Part shown: in pieces, positions 23,675 to 34,445 of the stretch
How positions within the stretch are numbered: the first letter of the stretch is position 1
Layout of the letters: each line of letters starts with the position of its first letter
Source of the DNA: Crotophaga sulcirostris
Taxonomy: Eukaryota > Chordata > Aves > Cuculiformes > Crotophagidae
NCBI GenBank assembly: GCA_013397455.1
Contig: VYZB01000535.1
Location: forward strand, 65,476-129,475
DNA length: 64,000 nucleotides
Direction of reading: 5' to 3'
Notes under the pieces: model-generated
Database searches by the model: none
What the model saw: only the letters and a program-made list of their open reading frames with translations
Told to the model about the DNA's origin: nothing
Program-made: the position numbers and the translations under genes

Positions 23675-26600
23675 GTGTTATATACTTATATAGGTGTTAC
23701 TTACTGCTGCATCATCAGACATTGAACAAGCACAAAGGTGCAGGCATCCCAAGTTCCTTGTCACATCAATCTACCATATATTTTACTAATTGAAACCTTT
23801 TCACACAGACACTGCAGTTGAAATGGACTATAATAACGCTCTATTTGTAAATATCCCTTTAAAAACCAAAATTAATCAAGTACTTCCACGTCCCTGAGTG
23901 AGTACCTGAGAATGGAGCAGCAGACGCAGAATTTACCCTGAAGTGCCTCTCTCAGGCACTGGACATGTATGAAATGGGTAAAATATATTATAAGCTCTCT
24001 TTAGCAGTGAGTCAGGAAGGGTTTGAAGGTTGTGACTTCCAGCCTGATGCCGTTCAAAAGGTAAGTGGCAATGGAAAACCTTGCATGTTTCTTTCTGTAG
24101 TTTCTACTGCAGATAACATTAAAAAAAATCAGTCTAGCAACATGCGTGCGCTGCAGCCATGGTTGATGTCTCACGAAGGATTCAACTGTGCACGTTTTGC
24201 TGGAGGAGAAATGTGTGTTATTTATCAAGTACACTTGTCTCCTTTCCAGGATTGCCAACAATAAAGTTATGTAACTTTACAGAGCGAGATGACAGATTGT
24301 TGAGTCTCATGCCGGTGAGTGATCTCTGATAACGCTGAGAACTAAATATAAAATCAGGAACTGGAAAGATACAGCAGTTTTGAGATGTTTCATAATTTAC
24401 TAGAAAGTAGAGAGTTCTGAAACTTTGGCTTCAAGAAGCCGTGGGCTGTGGAATCTAAAATAGGCACCCAGCAGAAGTTTTATACAGTAGTTTGCCCTAA
24501 TCTCAGGAACATCTGTTCATTTAAAAAAGTAAATCTGTACACAGTTTACATTTCAAGGAGGGTCAGATTCCATTCTTCAATTTCCTTTTTGTGTGTGTGT
24601 GCACGTGTATCATTTATTGTATTTGCAATCAGTGCAGCTTCTATTCCTGCTTTCTTTTTCCTCCTGGTGTTGTCTATCCCCTTGAAATAAAACTGGCTCA
24701 TTTTGCAATCAAGTCATGTGTAAATGAACATGATTCCACAAGTGTCAGCATGTGATATTCCCTTCTTTGTGCAAAACTGGGAGCACCCCGAGCAACGTGA
24801 AAAAGAAAATACCTTCTGAAGACAAGGGAAGGGATTTTCCTTGTACTCGGAAGCTGCAGGACTTCCAGGGCACATCAGCCCATTGATTACCCATTTAGTC
24901 TTCATTGTTTCCTTTCATAACACCAATAAGATTTACGACAATTTAGAGCTGAGATGAAGTTTTGAAGCTTCATTTGATTTTTTCGGCTTCAAAGAAGCCT
25001 CCAGAACAGAGGCACAGGGTTCTTACCACACAGAATTGATTTTTCTGGAGGCAGCTCTTCCATTCACGGACTTGACTGGAGGCCCTTTTTCTAGGAATGC
25101 CTTCCCAGTAATTCAAGGGTTGGCAGCGAGCACAAGGAGATGTTCCCTCCTAAGTTTCTTTCTTTTCTCCTAACCATTGGTGTCGGTGTCCAGATTGCCT
25201 GAGGCACTGAGGATTTATTTTTAAATGCATTTTCAAAGCAGTCAGTCTGGTTGTGTGACAGCTGCAGAAGGGTTGTGTCTCCCAGTTTCAGTTTAAGCCA
25301 CAACAAATAAACAAACAAAAGCCACTGGACATTCATATATTCTTTTGATAATCAAAATGAATTTTCCTCATGGTAATACAACAGAGCAGAGAGAAAATAA
25401 CCCGTTTACACAGGCTTTCTGGTTTTAGAGCACTAAACGAGTGATGCTGTAGAATCACTGCTGGTCCAGCTACCCAGACCCTGTGTGCAGTGTAAGGAGA
25501 ACAGAAACAAAATATCTGTGTGGGAAATCAACTCATTAGTTTTGGTTTTAGAGATTTTTTCCTTGATCACTGCTTTCTGGTGAGTCAGTTGTCATGAAAG
25601 CTAATGACTCCATGCAGAATTCATGGCAGATAATTTTGAATAGCAAGACAAAACCTTAAGCTGGACTGCTCTGTGCATCTGGGTTGAAGATCTGACCTGT
25701 CGTGTTAAGCAAACAGGTTGTTGAATTACGGTTCTTAACAGCATTTGTAGCTTTATTTCTCTTTACAAATTATAGCAATATTGGCTGGAACTCATCAGCT
25801 TCTCAATCTCTATGGCTAGATCCAAGTTGATCACACCCTTTGGGGCTGGTGCAGACAGACAGAGTTGATTTTGGTGATCATTGCTATGTTTGGCTCTACA
25901 ATACAGGTGTGTGTCTATGCAAGTACGTTGAAAGGGTGCCAAGACTGACTTTGCAATTCAAGGTCCCCTGACCATAAAGGAACCAAGCCTTACCAAGTAC
26001 ACTCTCTTCTGTCAGCCAGTGGGTTCCAGTAGATGTGAATCCACATGTTCATTCTGACTTAGCATTGACAAATCTCTAAGATGCTCTGTTTGATCGCAAA
26101 GAGATGTACAAGTAGGTATAATCTTCTCACTCCTGGCATTTCAAACCACTCTTTCTTGTTCTTCCAGCAGCCTCCTTGTTGAGCAATATCAGGCAAAGGA
26201 CAGAGCTTGTAAATCTTTGCCTGCAGGAACTTCAGAGATGTAGGAACAAATGCTAAGAATGCTCAGGTTTTAGGGAAAGACCTGAGGTCCTCAGGACTTC
26301 AACGTTTATCCCTGGAAGCTTTTTGGAGACAAGACAAAAATACTTGGCAGTATTGAATGAATCAGTTACTGCAAAGCAATCCAGAAAGATGAGTGTGGGT
26401 TTATGTGTTTCTCCCTGAAGAGAAGGGGGGACACACAAGGGAAACGAGATGTTGTTTTTCTTGATCAAAGGCCATGGTGAATGACTGCTGTAAAATGTAT
26501 TAACTTTGACGTTTTGTGTAGTTGGTACAGTGGTTGATGGGAAATGTAGAGGTTTGGTGGTTCCTTGACAGCTCTGGGAGCTTGGAATCATGTTCATGAG

Positions 26601-28240
26601 GAACATTCACAATGGTAATCAGGAATTGTCAGTTTAGAAAAACTGAATCTCAAGTAATTTTATTTTCCCTTGTTGATTGGACTATTGCATATTTCAGAGC
26701 AGATAACTGATTTCTTGCACAAGAAGGTGTTCCTAGCAGAGGTCTTCAGTGATCAATATTTTATCATGCTAAAAGAGGAAAAAACAAAGTCAAAAGAACA
26801 TATCTGGGTTGTATCCTGCATAATTAAAATAAAGATATTTTATTTCTGATCCACAAAACTCCCTGCTGACTCTAGTGATACCTAAGTTCACTCCAGATAC
26901 ACAGAAGATTAAAATCATGGGCCTGAAATACAAACTTCAGATGTGTGCCTGAATCTTGAAAATGACCTTTCTTATTTGAACTAAAAGTATTCAGGTTGGT
27001 TGAGATACCAAAAAAAAAAAGCCTATAAAAGAAAGGAGGGACTTGTCTAATGCTGAAGTTTTCCTTGGACAAAGTTAATTTGGTGGAGAGATTTCCTCAT
27101 CAACAAATCTAAATAAAATGTTTCTACTTATGACTAAAAAAAATCCTTGTTGTGTACACCCAGTATTGTTAAAGCAACAAATAATTGACAATATTCTAGA
27201 TGTAAGCTTGAAGAAAATAAGACTTCTAAAAAAAAATCTCTTCATTTCAAACTTTTCTAAGAATCCTTCATATATTTGTAGGTTGGATATGAAGAGATCT
27301 GGATTAAGACCGATTTTACATAACTAAACCCAGACTAAGAAGGTTGATGAAAGCAATGTAAAACCACCTCAGTTTGCTCCAAACTTTTATCTGTTTCCCC
27401 CTTCAACTCTAAACTTTCATGGGGGAGATAAAATAGAAACTGAATCCAAGCAAGTCGGTTTTGCAAAAGCTCCTCGGCTCTTCTCTAAAAATAAGATTAA
27501 AGAAATCCTCTAGGCTGCAGGAGATGACTTTATCTTGTTACATTGCAAATCTCATTCCCTTACTTTAAATCTTCTTCTCTCTTACTAAAGATAACTAATA
27601 GGGACGCTGAGAACCATTGTATTCTGTTGACATCTTTAAACATAAAGCAAGCTATCAATATCTGGCTTTCGAGGGGTCTCTCTGCTACCATTCTCAAATA
27701 CAAAAGTTTATAGTCATATCATTATGAGAAAGATGTATTTCTACACACACTAATGGAATTTACTTTCGCGAATCTTATTGAGGAACCTGTGAAACCAAGG
27801 ACATTACTCTGCTGTGATTTACGCTGGTGTAACGCCCCTGACTTCAGCAGAACGATGCATGATTTTCTCTATAGTATCCTAAAGCAGACAGGGACATTGG
27901 GGTAGAACATGAACAAGGAACAAAATTCTGTGCCTTTTTAAGATAAATTATACTAATGAAATATGTTCATTAAAATCACAGTCTATTACTAAAGAAAATT
28001 ATGATATGGTGTCTTTCCTGGATATGTATTCACTTCTATATGAGGTGAACTTAGCATGGCAGGTCTGGACATCCTCTGCATATTGTTGATAAGACTTCAT
28101 ATTGTTTGTAAGACTTCTTGGTTTTAAAATAACACTGATGGTAACAGCTTGCACAGAGCTGTCAATATGCAGGATCCTTGGCAAAGAAGCATCCGACAGA
28201 GAGCAGGGAGGCAAATTCTTTTTTCATTTGCCCCAGTGAG
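23675..28240. other. Unique non-coding DNA, 4.6 kb
   Basis: No transposon or exon I can support. A strong splice-donor-like AAAAGGTAAGT lies at about 24057 inside overlapping 86-99-codon frames on both strands, but without an acceptor or known protein it is not an exon call. A short GT repeat is at 24591-24602. Confidence 0.5.
24591..24602. repeat. Short GT microsatellite
   Basis: About six GT units followed by GCACGTG. Too short to be strongly polymorphic. Confidence 0.6.
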
Positions 28241-28413
28241 GATCATAGAACTGTAGAAGGGTTTGGGTTGAAAGGGATCTTAAAGATCACCCAGTTCCAA
28301 CCCCCTGCCATGGGCAGGGACACCTCTCACTGGATCAGGGGGCTCAAAGCCCCATCCAACCTGGCCTTGAACACCTCCAGGGAAGGGGCAACCACCACTG
28401 CTCTGGGCAACTT
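28241..28413 (-). mobile_element. CR1 3' end fragment (ATTCTATG-tail class)
   Basis: Reverse-complement tail GATCATAGAACTGTAGAAGG, then the GATCTTAAAGATCACCCAGT block, the CCATGGGCAGGGACACCTCT block and the ACCACCACTGCTCTGGGCAA block. It stops at about 28413 as a 5' truncation. It codes for nothing. Confidence 0.92.
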
Positions 28414-31400
28414 GTCAGTATGTGAGGTCAGGGTCTGGCTCAGTCTCCCTTCTACAGCCAGCACTTACTGACAACGCTGACTGACACGATAACTTAACAA
28501 GGATCAGCTAAAATCATTGAAATCTCTGAGTACTTTCCCGGATGATGCTTTTCTTTGCTTTTATTTAGCACTGTGGGTTGAGTCCATTTCACTCTCTGAC
28601 ACCCGGTGGGCCAAGTGCATCCCTGTTGTAACAAGATCTCTCACATTTAGAGAATTACTTTGGGATGAATGTGGTCTCTGGTGTTTGCACTAAGTATAAT
28701 ACAGACACTAAACTGTGGATTATCATTTCCTAGTGGGAGATCTGGGTCTTGTGATGAGATTAAGAAGGATGCAGCTGCGAACGGGACAAGTTTGGCTAAG
28801 TTGCCCTAAAAATTTAACTAGAGTAACTTCGGGTTGTGAAAAACTGGCTATGTGCTATGTTCAAGAATAAGCTGCCACATAAAATCCTCGCAAAGCATGT
28901 GCAAAGCTCCTTTGTGGTAAAACAGAGCTGTTTTGACTAGCCATATATGTTTCCTGTGTAAATCCGCCACATCCTGGTCTAGAGCTCACTTGCATATCAG
29001 GTTTTCATGTGAGTCAGATTCCCAAGGCATCTTTACAGAATAATAAAGTCATACATGACCATGTAAACGATACCCCCTGAAAAAAAAAAAAGCCCCTTAG
29101 TCTTCTTTTCAAAGTTATTTCAAAAACCAGATTTTCACATTCCAGTTTCAAAAGCTGCTCAGATAATTGCCAAAACAAGAGTGCTCCACTACACTCGTCT
29201 CTAATTAGTAAAATCTGACTTTTGTCTTCCTGTGACAATAGCTTTCTGTGCCTCTAAGAAAAGGGGAGAATTATAGAATGCTGGCGATATTTATTTTGAG
29301 ATGGCATTTTTTTCCATCATTTTAATATAACTAAATTAAAGGCGGTATTTCTGTTAATTTAAGTCATAATTTGTGCATTCTTTTTATCATTACAATCCCT
29401 GAGAATGTGGAAGATACGGAATCAGTATAACACATTAGCGATAGATAATACAGTCTAAATAAACATAATAAGCTTTCCTATATGTCTCTAGACCAAACCT
29501 TATCTAAAAATACCCTAATGAAGCTGAACCATCCAATTACTTCTTTCTTGGAGGAACCCCTTATTAATGACATTGCAGTGAGGGAAAAACATTAATTATT
29601 GGACACAGTGGGATCTTTTACATTCTGTCTAGTCTGGACAGCACCAATTAATACAACAATAATTATCAGCTACCATGGCAGGCTGGCTGAGCAGAGCTCC
29701 TATCTGCTGATTGGGTGGGGAATGTGGGACAGCTCAGGTTGTGCAAATTTCTCCGACTTAGACCTCTTTTATTTTTTGCGTTGCTATATGAAAACTGAAT
29801 CCTATGGATATTAAAGCAGGTGGATTACTTTATTGAGGCAGGGGCTGCTCCTGTGAGAAGGAAAGCACAGGTGCCACCATGTGAGAAATGCCATTTTCTC
29901 CTTCATCTCCCACCCACCTGCTGTCTGACTCTCTGTCGTTGGAGATTTAACACGATTGCGCCTTCGATAAGGAGAGTGTGACGGCGCAGACTTTTCGAGC
30001 TGTTTGCTCACCCCCTTGTCCTCTCTCCAGCTATCTTAAAATGACAGTTTACAAATGCAGAAGCAAATGTTGACATGATTTATTGCTGGCACTGTTGCTA
30101 CAGTCTTGAAAACAGAATACCTCTTCTCAATCAAATTCAACCTGAGGCAAACTCCAAGTATGGGAAACTTCAGCTGGAAAGGTTAAAGTCTGCAAAAGTT
30201 ATAAGTGAGTGACTAGAGGGGGAACAATGGAAAGTGTTAGACAACCTGAATAACAGGCGTTACTACTCCACTGCCTATAATAATAATAATTCACCTTTTA
30301 TCCATTCAAGATAAAAGGACACAATGTGGGAAAATTAAGCTGTATAGACATCTTGGGGATATCTCATCTGAGATCACACACCACTTCTTTCTTGTGGTTA
30401 TCATGATTTTATCAGCGCCACTTTGAAGTCTATATAGCCTTATATCTCAGTTATCTACATTTCATCCTGTATGTATTTATTGCAGATGGGCCTAAGCTGC
30501 TAAATTCAGATCCAAATCCAGATTCTGGTTTTGAACTCCCTAAGGTCCGTAGCTAGCTTGAAGCTAGGGCTTTGGTTTGCAATCATCTCTATTTATGGGG
30601 AAGAAAAAGGGGTTTAATGTATGCTCTCCCAGACTGCACAGCTCTGTGTATGTGCACACCCAGTCACTCTCACTCACGTAGATCTAGGAAAAACAGAACA
30701 TGGCCATGTAATTAAAAGCTGTTATTCGCATTTTAAAGAAGGATGAATTTGTAAATGAGCCTTAGCTTTGACATTTTGTGATTTCTGAGTGCTTTCCTTT
30801 ACAACCCTAACAAGCTTTTAACCACGCTTTAACATCTGGAGCTCCAGCATGGAGCCAGACACCCTCAGCTCTCCCTTAAATTCAGGAAAAAACTACAGCA
30901 AGCAGTGTATTTTACAAATCTTTGTGCACTGGAGTCTGTTTTCCTGTGTTACCTGTAGCCTTGACTCCAGCAGCAAGCAAACAATGACACAGACGTAAAT
31001 AGAGTTACAGAAACCCAGGCTGCCACTTTATTTAAAACTCAAGAGGAATTCCCAAGAGGAACGAGTGTCCCGTTCACGGGGAGGGGCCACCAACCAGGTA
31101 CACCAGGAACAAACTTCCCTTGTTCTGAGACAAGGCTGTGTAGGATAAGCAAGCCCTCTGTGTCTAAAGGGAACTAGAAATGCTTCTACCTTTTGCATAA
31201 TACTGATGTGCTAATTAGGGCACTGATATCCTCAGAGGGCAAGCTCAAATCTGATGATATGTACAAAACACACACTCTCCTCTCCCTCTCTCACATCCAC
31301 ACAGGCAAAGCATGATCAGACGAACAGCAGAAGCAGAAATCAAGAAAAACAACTGCAGAAATAGTGTAAAAAATGCACGTCCAAGAGATCAAGTGGCATT

Positions 31401-32280
31401 CCTTTGTCAGCAAGCTGGCTGGTTGTACAGACTCACTCTGCCATCGAAACATTTCCATTTGCCTCGCGACTGTTTTAGCATGCTGTGTAGGGACAATCCA
31501 GACTTGCTCTGTCTTTTTGTTCTTCTTCATACCATCACTTGATCAAATGATAACATATTAATCAAACAATAACTCAGAGACAGACTTTACAGCGATATCA
31601 GTATATTATCAGTGACAGCCTTCCCCTGCTGTTTTGTGATTTGAAGTATGCTGTACTAACATCTCTTTCTCCCATTCTTCTCTATCACCTGGGTTTCCTA
31701 AACCTAACGAGGTGATAAAATGCTCTCCACTAGGGATAATCCATTTTCCCAATATAACTTAATTCCGTAAAGCTTCACATCTGGAAGAGACTTCCAGAAA
31801 CTACATCTCAGCACCAGGGAGCTGGCATTTCCAGCTCTGAAATACCATTCCCTGAAAATAAAAACCCTTTGTCTGACTAAAGACACATTGTGTCTGGAAA
31901 TGTTAAGGAAAAGGCATTTCCACACCAAATGTTTATTTCTGATTATAAATATCCTGCTGAAATTAATGAGTACTAATAAAATGTCAGTGAAATTGGATAG
32001 GCGTCATTATATGTTAGAACTGAATGGGTATTTCTTCCTTCCATAAAACCCGGAGCTTCTTAATTCAACATTGTAAATGCGATGTAGTACTTCTGTCTGC
32101 AATCAATTGTAAGAAGGGACAGTTTTTAAACGATCCTTAAGCCTTGTTGCAACACATTTCACCATCCAAAAACACAGGAAGGCCACAGAGAGACAGTCGC
32201 TTTGTCAGGAAATCTGAAAAAAAGATTATTTGCCGGTAGCATCACCCCACTGCACCACAAAGACCCTGCAGAACTTTTTG
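28414..32280. other. Unique non-coding DNA, 3.9 kb
   Basis: No gene or recognised repeat. 29270-29700 is the most structured part and is listed separately. Elsewhere there are short A/T runs and a small trinucleotide-like TAATAATAATAAT near 30280. Confidence 0.55.
29270..29700. promoter_or_regulatory. Candidate conserved non-coding element
   Basis: AT-rich block with ACTAAATTAAAGGCGG, TTATCATTACAATCC, TTAGCGATAGATAATAC, ACCAATTAATACAAC and AATAATTATCAG. It mixes homeodomain- and GATA-like cores and is followed by an inverted CCAAT-like GATTGGG near 29712. No coding frame. Assigned on composition only. Confidence 0.27.
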
Positions 32281-32381
32281 TAGAATCATAGAATCATTAA
32301 GGTTGGAAAAGACCTCTAAGATCACCCAGTCTGACCACCAGTCCAACACCCCCATGTGTGGTAAACCATGTCCCAAAGTGG
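32281..32381 (-). mobile_element. CR1 3' tail fragment (older class)
   Basis: Reverse-complement tail TAGAATCATAGAATCATTAA, then GGTTGGAAAAGACCTCTAAG and AACCATGTCCCAAAGTG, where the similarity ends. The CATGTCCCAAAGTG block marks a different CR1 subfamily from most other copies here. In the element's own orientation this tail is the 3' end of something whose upstream sequence (32382-33230) I do not recognise as CR1. Confidence 0.85.
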
Positions 32382-32435
32382 TTCTTGCCATGCACCATCA
32401 CCTGTCAGATCATGGAGAAGTAAGTGACTGAGGGG

Positions 32436-32669
32436 TCATCTCCTGAAATCCCCTAATTCACCAGCACTCAGGGCATCCCATAATTTGTAGAAGTCTGCCA
32501 CTACCCTCGGGGTAAAGCATCCTTTCAGATCATGTGTAGATGTATCAGGGGCCAAATCACAGTATGAGTAAGTGGAGGCCCACCAATCAAAGTCAGTTTG
32601 GTACTTCACGATTTCAAAACCATCAGCCAGTCTTCGTGCACACTTCCCTGTCCTCCACCAAAATGCCAT
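32436..32669 (-). other. Unrecognised 77-codon Trp-rich open frame
   Basis: The frame starts MAFWWRTGKCARRLADGFEI and ends ALSAGELGDFRR before a TGA. The upstream in-frame sequence stays open for only about ten more codons. No family recognised; no signal peptide or membrane segment. Its unusual composition (5 Trp, several Asp and Arg) is less noise-like than most frames here, but no promoter or conserved motif supports expression. Confidence 0.2.
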
Positions 32670-32734
32670 AAACCACTGCTCCTTGGGGCTTTTAGTCCAT
32701 ATTTTGCTTTAACCCATGAAGGACATCATGGTCC

Positions 32735-32823
32735 AGAGGGGAGAAGGAAGGATGAGTAATGAGGGGAAGGAGGAAGGAAGGATCACAGCGAAAGCAGGAC
32801 AAGGGTGGGTGGAGGGAGGGGAC
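32735..32823. repeat. Purine-rich tract
   Basis: Nearly all A/G on the plus strand (GAGGGGAGAAGGAAGGATGA and similar GGAAGGAAGG units), broken by a few pyrimidines. Probably a decayed GGAA-type simple repeat. Confidence 0.6.
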
Positions 32824-33499
32824 TGCGTTGCTCCTCATTTTCTGGTTGCAGTGCAGCAGAGGTTAAAGTAGGACTGGTAGAAGCTACCCCTCAACACATG
32901 CAGACTCTAAAAACCATACAAAGAGTGTGTCAGGGACATCACCACGGCATGATACAACACTGTGGGATTTCTTAGTACATGCTCTGCCAGCACCATTAAC
33001 CTGCCATGCCAAGATGATGAAGATAACCCACGTTCACGTATTTTCCTTTGGTCCACGGTTGGAAATGAGATTCTTTGACTGTCCGGAAGTGCTGTTCTGA
33101 TAAGCATCCGCATTCTTTTAATTCCCTTCCTTTGATCTCCCAAGCGATCCAACCTGTTCCCAACAATCCCCCTTCAGACCTCTAGCTCCCACACAACTGT
33201 TATTTCCAGCAATCCATTAAAAAGGGGGGGAAAAAAGAGCTTCTACAAGGATTGAGTCTAATCTAGAAAATAAATAACAACCTGAAGAAGTCTTTTAAAT
33301 TATACAGGATAAAATTTTCATGAAACCTTTTCTAAAAAACTGTAAATGGACCGATGCAAATATTCTAATGAAAAAGATCTATTATTTGTAAAATATTGGA
33401 CTTTAAAAATATATGCAGCTTTTTAATTTTCAGACTATTTATTTACCTGAATGCCTATTAACCTGTCTCATGGCTGAGACTGTAATTTCATTACCAGTT

Positions 33500-33580
33500 C
33501 TGAAGCAGAAGTAACTTGGAGAGATCAACTTACAGCAAAAACAGATTCTGAGACAGGGATTGAACTGAAGAAATGGGCTA
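33500..33580 (+). mobile_element. Possible ancient MIR/SINE fossil
   Basis: The order CAGAAGTAACTTGGAGAGAT, then CAGCAAAAACAGATTC, then GGGATTGAACTGAAG loosely follows the MIR core pattern (AGTAACTTGCCCAAGGTCA, then CAGAGCTGGGATTTGAACCC). Similarity is by eye and weak; it could be chance. Confidence 0.25.
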
Positions 33581-34384
33581 TGCCCAGTTGACAACAACTA
33601 TTTTTTAAGTGTTTTTATTCCTATAAAAAAAATATTTTTGTTAAAGTTGAAATGTACTGAAAAGGCCATCAAATATAACGTTAATTTACTGGGTGACAAA
33701 ATCTGACTCAAAATTTTTGAATTTTAGTTGTCTAATTTTAGCAAAGAGCCACAGTATAAACAACAGCACCAATTAGTTCATTTTCTTTTAAGAAGGCTCA
33801 TGCTGTACCTAAAAGACTGTTGTTCTGTCTGGTTAAACACTCATGCATTAAAATGCTAATAATTAAACTGTTACGACTGACTAATGAACTCTGCCAACTA
33901 TAAATGATGGTCTTGTTAGATTCACTGCACAGCAAGGCTTCCTTTGTACTGAAAAAGTTAAAGGTTAAAGAGCTCTTGAAAACAGTGAGCAGCATCTAGA
34001 AGCAATTACATTTTTTTTTCCTGGAAACTAATAGTTGTACAATAATGTTTCAATTCGCACTCTGAAAAAAAAAATGACTGTGAGTTCCATTCATCAGAGC
34101 AAATCTGCAGCTTTCTACACCATGGCAGGTTGTTAATTTGGCTTCTGCATCCAGCCTGCTCACCCTATAGTCTTGTGTGTTGCAGAACCTTTTACTGATC
34201 CTGCTCATGGAAACTGAAAGGGCAAAGACTGGAGTTTGACTTGTGATACCTGTTGAGTAGCGCTCACTCATGTCAGAAAAACACTATAAGGCTGAATTTG
34301 AAAAGCCTTTTGTGGCAGATTTGCTTGGACGTAGTGTTTATTCACTAGTTGTCCCTTTGCATTGACTTCCAGACAATACAGTCT

Positions 34385-34445
34385 CTTGTAAATGAAGGAG
34401 ACAGAGCTGGAACTTGAACTCTAGTCCCGTTAGGAAGCCTGTTTG
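34385..34445 (+). mobile_element. Possible ancient MIR/SINE fossil
   Basis: AATGAAGGAGACAGAGCTGG followed by AACTTGAACTCTAGTCC resembles the MIR segment with a GAGCTGGGATTTGAACCC core. Amniote MIR remnants are known in birds, but this match is short and diverged. Confidence 0.3.

Larger units (their letters stand above)
32382..33230 (-). other. Unrecognised segment joined to a CR1 tail
   Basis: In minus orientation this ~850 bp runs straight into the CR1 tail at 32281-32381 but lacks CR1 ORF2 landmarks. It holds two same-strand open frames (33152-32907, 81 codons; 32669-32436, 77 codons). The second is tryptophan-rich (two WW pairs and one more W) and ends about 55 bases before the tail. A purine-rich tract (plus strand) lies between the two. 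It may be an internally deleted or 5' CR1 region, a CR1-mobilised retrocopy, or unrelated host DNA next to a truncated tail. Confidence 0.3.

Noticed and set aside
23965..24264. Possible exon with a strong donor-like GGTAAGT at about 24060
   Set aside because: A donor alone is common by chance. There is no paired acceptor, no known protein, and an equally long frame exists on the other strand.
32382..33230. An endogenous retrovirus as the source of the unidentified segment
   Set aside because: No paired long terminal repeats, primer-binding site or recognisable retroviral domain could be seen, and the segment ends in a CR1 tail instead.
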